A stretch of 64,000 nt of DNA from Carya illinoinensis (taxonomy: Eukaryota; Streptophyta; Magnoliopsida; Fagales; Juglandaceae). This document shows, one piece after another, positions 13,001 through 27,400 of the stretch. The stretch is from the NCBI RefSeq assembly GCF_018687715.1, contig NC_056755.1, forward strand, positions 25,560,501 to 25,624,500. The letters are read 5' to 3'. The notes under the pieces are model-generated. The model ran no database searches and was not told the DNA's origin. It worked only from the letters and a program-made list of their open reading frames with translations. The position numbers and the translations under genes are program-made. Position 1 is the stretch's first letter. Each line of letters starts with the position of its first letter.

Positions 13001-16000
13001 TTCTTTATCAATCTAAGAGTGAATTAGTGGATTGGAATTGATCCACGACATTTCCGTTGAAGGAATGTCATTCCAACGCCCAAGTCCCCGCCAATCGCCA
13101 CCTTGGTGCACATCCATGTGCATTGCAACTAATCAGCCCCTAACCCATGCCTTTTATATTATTTTCTCAAGTGAAATCTCATGAAATGCCTCCCACCTTA
13201 ACCCTTCCAGCTGATTGATAGAAATGGACGAATTGGCCCCCGAACAGACCCGCCTTTTCTTTCGTTCTTCCAATCGCAGCCCACATAAGCCCCACCATCG
13301 GTTTCCATCGAGCCCAAGAAGTGCCACATGTCCTTCATGACCACAACCTGCCATTGTGAAGGTTTTAACTTAAGTTGACGGCATTAACAAACTTACAGGT
13401 GATTAGTCGTCTCTAAACGATGTTTTGAGCTTAATTTTCTTATTAATTCATTCTCGCCTTTTTTATACGGACCTTATGACTTTTATTGTTGTTTTTCATC
13501 ATTCATAGAGTGTGAATTAGTGGATTAGAATTGATCCAACACATTTCAATAGATGGAATACAATCCCACGTAGGTGCACCTGCATGTGCATTGGAACTAA
13601 TCAGCCCAAAGCCCGAGCCTCTTAAACCATTTTCTCAAGGGCAATCTCACATCACATCCATCCCTCATTAACACTCCTGGTTCGTTTCAGGCATTGGACG
13701 AATTGGCTCGAACAAACCCGTCTTTTCATGAATTCTTGCGCACATACGCCAAACCATTGGTTTTCCTCGAGCCTAGGATGTGCCACACGGCCCTAAAGTT
13801 CTCATTCCACCATTGTTAGGTTTCTGAATAAAGTTGAGGGCATTAATCAACTCACTAGTGATTAGTCATCACAAAACCTTGTTCGGAACATAATTGCCCT
13901 TTTAATTCTATCTCACCTTTTCTAAATGAGCCTTACAAATTTAATTGTTGTTGTTCATCCTTCATAGAGTGAATTTGAAGATTACACTTGATCCAGCACA
14001 TTTCGACAAAAGGAATGTCAATGGAACAGACAAGTCACAGCCAATCGCCACCTGCGCGCACCTCCATGTGCATTGCAACTAATCGGCCCAAAAGCCAACG
14101 CCCTTTACACCATTTTCTCAAGGGAAATCTCATCAAATGCGTCCATGATTAAAGCCTTACAGCTCATTTCTAGCACTGAACGAATTGACTCGAATAAACC
14201 TATCTTTTCTATCACTGTTCCAATTGTAGCCCCCATTCAGCATACAAACGGTTTCCCTCAAGCCGAAGAAGTGCCACACGCCCCACACGTTCTCATCTCA
14301 CCATGGTTGAGCTTCTAACTTGAGTTGAGGGCATTAATCAACTCACAAGTCAATAGTCATCTCTAAACCGTGTTTTCAGGTTAATTTCCTTTTTAATTCT
14401 TTCTTAGCTTATATATGTGGACCTTACGACTTCTATTCTTGTTCTTTATCAATCTAAGAGTGAATTAGTGGATTGGAATTGATCCACGACATTTCCGTTG
14501 AAGGAATGTCATTCCAACGCCCAAGTCCCCGCCAATCGCCACCTTGGTGCACATCCATGTGCATTGCAACTAATCAGCCCCTAACCCATGCCTTTTATAT
14601 TATTTTCTCAAGTGAAATCTCATGAAATGCCTCCCACCTTAACCCTTCCAGCTGATTGATAGAAATGGACGAATTGGCCCCCGAACAGACCCGCCTTTTC
14701 TTTCGTTCTTCCAATCGCAGCCCACATAAGCCCCACCATCGGTTTCCATCGAGCCCAAGAAGTGCCACATGTCCTTCATGACCACAACCTGCCATTGTGA
14801 AGGTTTTAACTTAAGTTGACGGCATTAACAAACTTACAGGTGATTAGTCGTCTCTAAACGATGTTTTGAGCTTAATTTTCTTATTAATTCATTCTCGCCT
14901 TTTTTATACGGACCTTATGACTTTTATTGTTGTTTTTCATCATTCATAGAGTGTGAATTAGTGGATTAGAATTGATCCAACACATTTCAATAGATGGAAT
15001 ACAATCCCACGTAGGTGCACCTGCATGTGCATTGGAACTAATCAGCCCAAAGCCCGAGCCTCTTAAACCATTTTCTCAAGGGCAATCTCACATCACATCC
15101 ATCCCTCATTAACACTCCTGGTTCGTTTCAGGCATTGGACGAATTGGCTCGAACAAACCCGTCTTTTCATGAATTCTTGCGCACATACGCCAAACCATTG
15201 GTTTTCCTCGAGCCTAGGATGTGCCACACGGCCCTAAAGTTCTCATTCCACCATTGTTAGGTTTCTGAATAAAGTTGAGGGCATTAATCAACTCACTAGT
15301 GATTAGTCATCACAAAACCTTGTTCGGAACATAATTGCCCTTTTAATTCTATCTCACCTTTTCTAAATGAGCCTTACAAATTTAATTGTTGTTGTTCATC
15401 CTTCATAGAGTGAATTTGAAGATTACACTTGATCCAGCACATTTCGACAAAAGGAATGTCAATGGAACAGACAAGTCACAGCCAATCGCCACCTGCGCGC
15501 ACCTCCATGTGCATTGCAACTAATCGGCCCAAAAGCCAACGCCCTTTACACCATTTTCTCAAGGGAAATCTCATCAAATGCGTCCATGATTAAAGCCTTA
15601 CAGCTCATTTCTAGCACTGAACGAATTGACTCGAATAAACCTATCTTTTCTATCACTGTTCCAATTGTAGCCCCCATTCAGCATACAAACGGTTTCCCTC
15701 AAGCCGAAGAAGTGCCACACGCCCCACACGTTCTCATCTCACCATGGTTGAGCTTCTAACTTGAGTTGAGGGCATTAATCAACTCACAAGTCAATAGTCA
15801 TCTCTAAACCGTGTTTTCAGGTTAATTTCCTTTTTAATTCTTTCTTAGCTTATATATGTGGACCTTACGACTTCTATTCTTGTTCTTTATCAATCTAAGA
15901 GTGAATTAGTGGATTGGAATTGATCCACGACATTTCCGTTGAAGGAATGTCATTCCAACGCCCAAGTCCCCGCCAATCGCCACCTTGGTGCACATCCATG

Positions 16001-19000
16001 TGCATTGCAACTAATCAGCCCCTAACCCATGCCTTTTATATTATTTTCTCAAGTGAAATCTCATGAAATGCCTCCCACCTTAACCCTTCCAGCTGATTGA
16101 TAGAAATGGACGAATTGGCCCCCGAACAGACCCGCCTTTTCTTTCGTTCTTCCAATCGCAGCCCACATAAGCCCCACCATCGGTTTCCATCGAGCCCAAG
16201 AAGTGCCACATGTCCTTCATGACCACAACCTGCCATTGTGAAGGTTTTAACTTAAGTTGACGGCATTAACAAACTTACAGGTGATTAGTCGTCTCTAAAC
16301 GATGTTTTGAGCTTAATTTTCTTATTAATTCATTCTCGCCTTTTTTATACGGACCTTATGACTTTTATTGTTGTTTTTCATCATTCATAGAGTGTGAATT
16401 AGTGGATTAGAATTGATCCAACACATTTCAATAGATGGAATACAATCCCACGTAGGTGCACCTGCATGTGCATTGGAACTAATCAGCCCAAAGCCCGAGC
16501 CTCTTAAACCATTTTCTCAAGGGCAATCTCACATCACATCCATCCCTCATTAACACTCCTGGTTCGTTTCAGGCATTGGACGAATTGGCTCGAACAAACC
16601 CGTCTTTTCATGAATTCTTGCGCACATACGCCAAACCATTGGTTTTCCTCGAGCCTAGGATGTGCCACACGGCCCTAAAGTTCTCATTCCACCATTGTTA
16701 GGTTTCTGAATAAAGTTGAGGGCATTAATCAACTCACTAGTGATTAGTCATCACAAAACCTTGTTCGGAACATAATTGCCCTTTTAATTCTATCTCACCT
16801 TTTCTAAATGAGCCTTACAAATTTAATTGTTGTTGTTCATCCTTCATAGAGTGAATTTGAAGATTACACTTGATCCAGCACATTTCGACAAAAGGAATGT
16901 CAATGGAACAGACAAGTCACAGCCAATCGCCACCTGCGCGCACCTCCATGTGCATTGCAACTAATCGGCCCAAAAGCCAACGCCCTTTACACCATTTTCT
17001 CAAGGGAAATCTCATCAAATGCGTCCATGATTAAAGCCTTACAGCTCATTTCTAGCACTGAACGAATTGACTCGAATAAACCTATCTTTTCTATCACTGT
17101 TCCAATTGTAGCCCCCATTCAGCATACAAACGGTTTCCCTCAAGCCGAAGAAGTGCCACACGCCCCACACGTTCTCATCTCACCATGGTTGAGCTTCTAA
17201 CTTGAGTTGAGGGCATTAATCAACTCACAAGTCAATAGTCATCTCTAAACCGTGTTTTCAGGTTAATTTCCTTTTTAATTCTTTCTTAGCTTATATATGT
17301 GGACCTTACGACTTCTATTCTTGTTCTTTATCAATCTAAGAGTGAATTAGTGGATTGGAATTGATCCACGACATTTCCGTTGAAGGAATGTCATTCCAAC
17401 GCCCAAGTCCCCGCCAATCGCCACCTTGGTGCACATCCATGTGCATTGCAACTAATCAGCCCCTAACCCATGCCTTTTATATTATTTTCTCAAGTGAAAT
17501 CTCATGAAATGCCTCCCACCTTAACCCTTCCAGCTGATTGATAGAAATGGACGAATTGGCCCCCGAACAGACCCGCCTTTTCTTTCGTTCTTCCAATCGC
17601 AGCCCACATAAGCCCCACCATCGGTTTCCATCGAGCCCAAGAAGTGCCACATGTCCTTCATGACCACAACCTGCCATTGTGAAGGTTTTAACTTAAGTTG
17701 ACGGCATTAACAAACTTACAGGTGATTAGTCGTCTCTAAACGATGTTTTGAGCTTAATTTTCTTATTAATTCATTCTCGCCTTTTTTATACGGACCTTAT
17801 GACTTTTATTGTTGTTTTTCATCATTCATAGAGTGTGAATTAGTGGATTAGAATTGATCCAACACATTTCAATAGATGGAATACAATCCCACGTAGGTGC
17901 ACCTGCATGTGCATTGGAACTAATCAGCCCAAAGCCCGAGCCTCTTAAACCATTTTCTCAAGGGCAATCTCACATCACATCCATCCCTCATTAACACTCC
18001 TGGTTCGTTTCAGGCATTGGACGAATTGGCTCGAACAAACCCGTCTTTTCATGAATTCTTGCGCACATACGCCAAACCATTGGTTTTCCTCGAGCCTAGG
18101 ATGTGCCACACGGCCCTAAAGTTCTCATTCCACCATTGTTAGGTTTCTGAATAAAGTTGAGGGCATTAATCAACTCACTAGTGATTAGTCATCACAAAAC
18201 CTTGTTCGGAACATAATTGCCCTTTTAATTCTATCTCACCTTTTCTAAATGAGCCTTACAAATTTAATTGTTGTTGTTCATCCTTCATAGAGTGAATTTG
18301 AAGATTACACTTGATCCAGCACATTTCGACAAAAGGAATGTCAATGGAACAGACAAGTCACAGCCAATCGCCACCTGCGCGCACCTCCATGTGCATTGCA
18401 ACTAATCGGCCCAAAAGCCAACGCCCTTTACACCATTTTCTCAAGGGAAATCTCATCAAATGCGTCCATGATTAAAGCCTTACAGCTCATTTCTAGCACT
18501 GAACGAATTGACTCGAATAAACCTATCTTTTCTATCACTGTTCCAATTGTAGCCCCCATTCAGCATACAAACGGTTTCCCTCAAGCCGAAGAAGTGCCAC
18601 ACGCCCCACACGTTCTCATCTCACCATGGTTGAGCTTCTAACTTGAGTTGAGGGCATTAATCAACTCACAAGTCAATAGTCATCTCTAAACCGTGTTTTC
18701 AGGTTAATTTCCTTTTTAATTCTTTCTTAGCTTATATATGTGGACCTTACGACTTCTATTCTTGTTCTTTATCAATCTAAGAGTGAATTAGTGGATTGGA
18801 ATTGATCCACGACATTTCCGTTGAAGGAATGTCATTCCAACGCCCAAGTCCCCGCCAATCGCCACCTTGGTGCACATCCATGTGCATTGCAACTAATCAG
18901 CCCCTAACCCATGCCTTTTATATTATTTTCTCAAGTGAAATCTCATGAAATGCCTCCCACCTTAACCCTTCCAGCTGATTGATAGAAATGGACGAATTGG

Positions 19001-21616
19001 CCCCCGAACAGACCCGCCTTTTCTTTCGTTCTTCCAATCGCAGCCCACATAAGCCCCACCATCGGTTTCCATCGAGCCCAAGAAGTGCCACATGTCCTTC
19101 ATGACCACAACCTGCCATTGTGAAGGTTTTAACTTAAGTTGACGGCATTAACAAACTTACAGGTGATTAGTCGTCTCTAAACGATGTTTTGAGCTTAATT
19201 TTCTTATTAATTCATTCTCGCCTTTTTTATACGGACCTTATGACTTTTATTGTTGTTTTTCATCATTCATAGAGTGTGAATTAGTGGATTAGAATTGATC
19301 CAACACATTTCAATAGATGGAATACAATCCCACGTAGGTGCACCTGCATGTGCATTGGAACTAATCAGCCCAAAGCCCGAGCCTCTTAAACCATTTTCTC
19401 AAGGGCAATCTCACATCACATCCATCCCTCATTAACACTCCTGGTTCGTTTCAGGCATTGGACGAATTGGCTCGAACAAACCCGTCTTTTCATGAATTCT
19501 TGCGCACATACGCCAAACCATTGGTTTTCCTCGAGCCTAGGATGTGCCACACGGCCCTAAAGTTCTCATTCCACCATTGTTAGGTTTCTGAATAAAGTTG
19601 AGGGCATTAATCAACTCACTAGTGATTAGTCATCACAAAACCTTGTTCGGAACATAATTGCCCTTTTAATTCTATCTCACCTTTTCTAAATGAGCCTTAC
19701 AAATTTAATTGTTGTTGTTCATCCTTCATAGAGTGAATTTGAAGATTACACTTGATCCAGCACATTTCGACAAAAGGAATGTCAATGGAACAGACAAGTC
19801 ACAGCCAATCGCCACCTGCGCGCACCTCCATGTGCATTGCAACTAATCGGCCCAAAAGCCAACGCCCTTTACACCATTTTCTCAAGGGAAATCTCATCAA
19901 ATGCGTCCATGATTAAAGCCTTACAGCTCATTTCTAGCACTGAACGAATTGACTCGAATAAACCTATCTTTTCTATCACTGTTCCAATTGTAGCCCCCAT
20001 TCAGCATACAAACGGTTTCCCTCAAGCCGAAGAAGTGCCACACGCCCCACACGTTCTCATCTCACCATGGTTGAGCTTCTAACTTGAGTTGAGGGCATTA
20101 ATCAACTCACAAGTCAATAGTCATCTCTAAACCGTGTTTTCAGGTTAATTTCCTTTTTAATTCTTTCTTAGCTTATATATGTGGACCTTACGACTTCTAT
20201 TCTTGTTCTTTATCAATCTAAGAGTGAATTAGTGGATTGGAATTGATCCACGACATTTCCGTTGAAGGAATGTCATTCCAACGCCCAAGTCCCCGCCAAT
20301 CGCCACCTTGGTGCACATCCATGTGCATTGCAACTAATCAGCCCCTAACCCATGCCTTTTATATTATTTTCTCAAGTGAAATCTCATGAAATGCCTCCCA
20401 CCTTAACCCTTCCAGCTGATTGATAGAAATGGACGAATTGGCCCCCGAACAGACCCGCCTTTTCTTTCGTTCTTCCAATCGCAGCCCACATAAGCCCCAC
20501 CATCGGTTTCCATCGAGCCCAAGAAGTGCCACATGTCCTTCATGACCACAACCTGCCATTGTGAAGGTTTTAACTTAAGTTGACGGCATTAACAAACTTA
20601 CAGGTGATTAGTCGTCTCTAAACGATGTTTTGAGCTTAATTTTCTTATTAATTCATTCTCGCCTTTTTTATACGGACCTTATGACTTTTATTGTTGTTTT
20701 TCATCATTCATAGAGTGTGAATTAGTGGATTAGAATTGATCCAACACATTTCAATAGATGGAATACAATCCCACGTAGGTGCACCTGCATGTGCATTGGA
20801 ACTAATCAGCCCAAAGCCCGAGCCTCTTAAACCATTTTCTCAAGGGCAATCTCACATCACATCCATCCCTCATTAACACTCCTGGTTCGTTTCAGGCATT
20901 GGACGAATTGGCTCGAACAAACCCGTCTTTTCATGAATTCTTGCGCACATACGCCAAACCATTGGTTTTCCTCGAGCCTAGGATGTGCCACACGGCCCTA
21001 AAGTTCTCATTCCACCATTGTTAGGTTTCTGAATAAAGTTGAGGGCATTAATCAACTCACTAGTGATTAGTCATCACAAAACCTTGTTCGGAACATAATT
21101 GCCCTTTTAATTCTATCTCACCTTTTCTAAATGAGCCTTACAAATTTAATTGTTGTTGTTCATCCTTCATAGAGTGAATTTGAAGATTACACTTGATCCA
21201 GCACATTTCGACAAAAGGAATGTCAATGGAACAGACAAGTCACAGCCAATCGCCACCTGCGCGCACCTCCATGTGCATTGCAACTAATCGGCCCAAAAGC
21301 CAACGCCCTTTACACCATTTTCTCAAGGGAAATCTCATCAAATGCGTCCATGATTAAAGCCTTACAGCTCATTTCTAGCACTGAACGAATTGACTCGAAT
21401 AAACCTATCTTTTCTATCACTGTTCCAATTGTAGCCCCCATTCAGCATACAAACGGTTTCCCTCAAGCCGAAGAAGTGCCACACGCCCCACACGTTCTCA
21501 TCTCACCATGGTTGAGCTTCTAACTTGAGTTGAGGGCATTAATCAACTCACAAGTCAATAGTCATCTCTAAACCGTGTTTTCAGGTTAATTTCCTTTTTA
21601 ATTCTTTCTTAGCTTA
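10089..21616 (+). repeat. Units 8-15, uniform type I block
   Basis: Eight consecutive 1441-bp units with no difference noticed. Confidence 0.92.
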
Positions 21617-23057
21617 TATATGTGGACCTTACGACTTCTATTCTTGTTCTTTATCAATCTAAGAGTGAATTAGTGGATTGGAATTGATCCACGACATTTC
21701 CGTTGAAGGAATGTCATTCCAACGCCCAAGTCCCCGCCAATCGCCACCTTGGTGCACATCCATGTGCATTGCAACTAATCAGCCCCTAACCCATGCCTTT
21801 TATATTATTTTCTCAAGTGAAATCTCATGAAATGCCTCCCACCTTAACCCTTCCAGCTGATTGATAGAAATGGACGAATTGGCCCCCGAACAGACCCGCC
21901 TTTTCTTTCGTTCTTCCAATCGCAGCCCACATAAGCCCCACCATCGGTTTCCATCGAGCCCAAGAAGTGCCACATGTCCTTCATGACCACAACCTGCCAT
22001 TGTGAAGGTTTTAACTTAAGTTGACGGCATTAACAAACTTACAGGTGATTAGTCGTCTCTAAACGATGTTTTGAGCTTAATTTTCTTATTAATTCATTCT
22101 CGCCTTTTTTATACGGACCTTATGACTTTTATTGTTGTTTTTCATCATTCATAGAGTGTGAATTAGTGGATTAGAATTGATCCAACACATTTCAATAGAT
22201 GGAATACAATCCCACGTAGGTGCACCTGCATGTGCATTGGAACTAATCAGCCCAAAGCCCGAGCCTCTTAAACCATTTTCTCAAGGGCAATCTCACATCA
22301 CATCCATCCCTCATTAACACTCCTGGTTCGTTTCAGGCATTGGACGAATTGGCTCGAACAAACCCGTCTTTTCATGAATTCTTGCGCACATACGCCAAAC
22401 CATTGGTTTTCCTCGAGCCTAGGATGTGCCACACGGCCCTAAAGTTCTCATTCCACCATTGTTAGGTTTCTGAATAAAGTTGAGGGCATTAATCAACTCA
22501 CTAGTGATTAGTCATCACAAAACCTTGTTCGGAACATAATTGCCCTTTTAATTCTATCTCACCTTTTCTAAATGAGCCTTACAAATTTAATTGTTGTTGT
22601 TCATCCTTCATAGAGTGAATTTGAAGATTACACTTGATCCAGCACATTTCGACAAAAGGAATGTCAATGGAACAGACAAGTCACAGCCAATCGCCACCTG
22701 CGCGCACCTCCATGTGCATTGCAACTAATCGGCCCCAAAAGCCAACGCCCTTTACACCATTTTCTCAAGGGAAATCTCATCAAATGCGTCCATGATTAAA
22801 GCCTTACAGCTCATTTCTAGCACTGAACGAATTGACTCGAATAAACCTATCTTTTCTATCACTGTTCCAATTGTAGCCCCCATTCAGCATACAAACGGTT
22901 TCCCTCAAGCCGAAGAAGTGCCACACGCCCCACACGTTCTCATCTCACCATGGTTGAGCTTCTAACTTGAGTTGAGGGCATTAATCAACTCACAAGTCAA
23001 TAGTCATCTCTAAACCGTGTTTTCAGGTTAATTTCCTTTTTAATTCTTTCTTACTTA
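21617..23057 (+). repeat. Unit 16, type I with two offsetting indels in monomer C
   Basis: An extra C in 'cggccccaaaag' (C run 22733-22736) and a missing G in 'cttacttatat' (between 23053 and 23054; normal 'cttagcttatat'). Net length stays 1441 bp. The inserted C falls inside the 81-codon frame of other units and breaks it, which argues against a coding role. Confidence 0.93.
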
Positions 23058-24498
23058 TATATGTGGACCTTACGACTTCTATTCTTGTTCTTTATCAATC
23101 TAAGAGTGAATTAGTGGATTGGAATTGATCCACGACATTTCCGTTGAAGGAATGTCATTCCAACGCCCAAGTCCCCGCCAATCGCCACCTTGGTGCACAT
23201 CCATGTGCATTGCAACTAATCAGCCCCTAACCCATGCCTTTTATATTATTTTCTCAAGTGAAATCTCATGAAATGCCTCCCACCTTAACCCTTCCAGCTG
23301 ATTGATAGAAATGGACGAATTGGCCCCCGAACAGACCCGCCTTTTCTTTCGTTCTTCCAATCGCAGCCCACATAAGCCCCACCATCGGTTTCCATCGAGC
23401 CCAAGAAGTGCCACATGTCCTTCATGACCACAACCTGCCATTGTGAAGGTTTTAACTTAAGTTGACGGCATTAACAAACTTACAGGTGATTAGTCGTCTC
23501 TAAACGATGTTTTGAGCTTAATTTTCTTATTAATTCATTCTCGCCTTTTTTATACGGACCTTATGACTTTTATTGTTGTTTTTCATCATTCATAGAGTGT
23601 GAATTAGTGGATTAGAATTGATCCAACACATTTCAATAGATGGAATACAATCCCACGTAGGTGCACCTGCATGTGCATTGGAACTAATCAGCCCAAAGCC
23701 CGAGCCTCTTAAACCATTTTCTCAAGGGCAATCTCACATCACATCCATCCCTCATTAACACTCCTGGTTTGTTTCAGGCATTGGACGAATTGGCTCGAAC
23801 AAACCCGTCTTTTCATGAATTCTTGCGCACATACGCCAAACCATTGGTTTTCCTCGAGCCTAGGATGTGCCACACGGCCCTAAAGTTCTCATTCCACCAT
23901 TGTTAGGTTTCTGAATAAAGTTGAGGGCATTAATCAACTCACTAGTGATTAGTCATCACAAAACCTTGTTCGGAACATAATTGCCCTTTTAATTCTATCT
24001 CACCTTTTCTAAATGAGCCTTACAAATTTAATTGTTGTTGTTCATCCTTCATAGAGTGAATTTGAAGATTACACTTGATCCAGCACATTTCGACAAAAGG
24101 AATGTCAATGGAACAGACAAGTCACAGCCAATCGCCACCTGCGCGCACCTCCATGTGCATTGCAACTAATCGGCCCAAAAGCCAACGCCCTTTACACCAT
24201 TTTCTCAAGGGAAATCTCATCAAATGCGTCCATGATTAAAGCCTTACAGCTCATTTCTAGCACTGAACGAATTGACTCGAATAAACCTATCTTTTCTATC
24301 ACTGTTCCAATTGTAGCCCCCATTCAGCATACAAACGGTTTCCCTCAAGCCGAAGAAGTGCCACACGCCCCACACGTTCTCATCTCACCATGGTTGAGCT
24401 TCTAACTTGAGTTGAGGGCATTAATCAACTCACAAGTCAATAGTCATCTCTAAACCGTGTTTTCAGGTTAATTTCCTTTTTAATTCTTTCTTAGCTTA
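23058..24498 (+). repeat. Unit 17, type I with one C-to-T change
   Basis: T at 23770 in 'cctggttTgtttcagg', where all other units read have C. The change is at a CpG. Confidence 0.92.
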
Positions 24499-27400
24499 TA
24501 TATGTGGACCTTACGACTTCTATTCTTGTTCTTTATCAATCTAAGAGTGAATTAGTGGATTGGAATTGATCCACGACATTTCCGTTGAAGGAATGTCATT
24601 CCAACGCCCAAGTCCCCGCCAATCGCCACCTTGGTGCACATCCATGTGCATTGCAACTAATCAGCCCCTAACCCATGCCTTTTATATTATTTTCTCAAGT
24701 GAAATCTCATGAAATGCCTCCCACCTTAACCCTTCCAGCTGATTGATAGAAATGGACGAATTGGCCCCCGAACAGACCCGCCTTTTCTTTCGTTCTTCCA
24801 ATCGCAGCCCACATAAGCCCCACCATCGGTTTCCATCGAGCCCAAGAAGTGCCACATGTCCTTCATGACCACAACCTGCCATTGTGAAGGTTTTAACTTA
24901 AGTTGACGGCATTAACAAACTTACAGGTGATTAGTCGTCTCTAAACGATGTTTTGAGCTTAATTTTCTTATTAATTCATTCTCGCCTTTTTTATACGGAC
25001 CTTATGACTTTTATTGTTGTTTTTCATCATTCATAGAGTGTGAATTAGTGGATTAGAATTGATCCAACACATTTCAATAGATGGAATACAATCCCACGTA
25101 GGTGCACCTGCATGTGCATTGGAACTAATCAGCCCAAAGCCCGAGCCTCTTAAACCATTTTCTCAAGGGCAATCTCACATCACATCCATCCCTCATTAAC
25201 ACTCCTGGTTCGTTTCAGGCATTGGACGAATTGGCTCGAACAAACCCGTCTTTTCATGAATTCTTGCGCACATACGCCAAACCATTGGTTTTCCTCGAGC
25301 CTAGGATGTGCCACACGGCCCTAAAGTTCTCATTCCACCATTGTTAGGTTTCTGAATAAAGTTGAGGGCATTAATCAACTCACTAGTGATTAGTCATCAC
25401 AAAACCTTGTTCGGAACATAATTGCCCTTTTAATTCTATCTCACCTTTTCTAAATGAGCCTTACAAATTTAATTGTTGTTGTTCATCCTTCATAGAGTGA
25501 ATTTGAAGATTACACTTGATCCAGCACATTTCGACAAAAGGAATGTCAATGGAACAGACAAGTCACAGCCAATCGCCACCTGCGCGCACCTCCATGTGCA
25601 TTGCAACTAATCGGCCCAAAAGCCAACGCCCTTTACACCATTTTCTCAAGGGAAATCTCATCAAATGCGTCCATGATTAAAGCCTTACAGCTCATTTCTA
25701 GCACTGAACGAATTGACTCGAATAAACCTATCTTTTCTATCACTGTTCCAATTGTAGCCCCCATTCAGCATACAAACGGTTTCCCTCAAGCCGAAGAAGT
25801 GCCACACGCCCCACACGTTCTCATCTCACCATGGTTGAGCTTCTAACTTGAGTTGAGGGCATTAATCAACTCACAAGTCAATAGTCATCTCTAAACCGTG
25901 TTTTCAGGTTAATTTCCTTTTTAATTCTTTCTTAGCTTATATATGTGGACCTTACGACTTCTATTCTTGTTCTTTATCAATCTAAGAGTGAATTAGTGGA
26001 TTGGAATTGATCCACGACATTTCCGTTGAAGGAATGTCATTCCAACGCCCAAGTCCCCGCCAATCGCCACCTTGGTGCACATCCATGTGCATTGCAACTA
26101 ATCAGCCCCTAACCCATGCCTTTTATATTATTTTCTCAAGTGAAATCTCATGAAATGCCTCCCACCTTAACCCTTCCAGCTGATTGATAGAAATGGACGA
26201 ATTGGCCCCCGAACAGACCCGCCTTTTCTTTCGTTCTTCCAATCGCAGCCCACATAAGCCCCACCATCGGTTTCCATCGAGCCCAAGAAGTGCCACATGT
26301 CCTTCATGACCACAACCTGCCATTGTGAAGGTTTTAACTTAAGTTGACGGCATTAACAAACTTACAGGTGATTAGTCGTCTCTAAACGATGTTTTGAGCT
26401 TAATTTTCTTATTAATTCATTCTCGCCTTTTTTATACGGACCTTATGACTTTTATTGTTGTTTTTCATCATTCATAGAGTGTGAATTAGTGGATTAGAAT
26501 TGATCCAACACATTTCAATAGATGGAATACAATCCCACGTAGGTGCACCTGCATGTGCATTGGAACTAATCAGCCCAAAGCCCGAGCCTCTTAAACCATT
26601 TTCTCAAGGGCAATCTCACATCACATCCATCCCTCATTAACACTCCTGGTTCGTTTCAGGCATTGGACGAATTGGCTCGAACAAACCCGTCTTTTCATGA
26701 ATTCTTGCGCACATACGCCAAACCATTGGTTTTCCTCGAGCCTAGGATGTGCCACACGGCCCTAAAGTTCTCATTCCACCATTGTTAGGTTTCTGAATAA
26801 AGTTGAGGGCATTAATCAACTCACTAGTGATTAGTCATCACAAAACCTTGTTCGGAACATAATTGCCCTTTTAATTCTATCTCACCTTTTCTAAATGAGC
26901 CTTACAAATTTAATTGTTGTTGTTCATCCTTCATAGAGTGAATTTGAAGATTACACTTGATCCAGCACATTTCGACAAAAGGAATGTCAATGGAACAGAC
27001 AAGTCACAGCCAATCGCCACCTGCGCGCACCTCCATGTGCATTGCAACTAATCGGCCCAAAAGCCAACGCCCTTTACACCATTTTCTCAAGGGAAATCTC
27101 ATCAAATGCGTCCATGATTAAAGCCTTACAGCTCATTTCTAGCACTGAACGAATTGACTCGAATAAACCTATCTTTTCTATCACTGTTCCAATTGTAGCC
27201 CCCATTCAGCATACAAACGGTTTCCCTCAAGCCGAAGAAGTGCCACACGCCCCACACGTTCTCATCTCACCATGGTTGAGCTTCTAACTTGAGTTGAGGG
27301 CATTAATCAACTCACAAGTCAATAGTCATCTCTAAACCGTGTTTTCAGGTTAATTTCCTTTTTAATTCTTTCTTAGCTTATATATGTGGACCTTACGACT

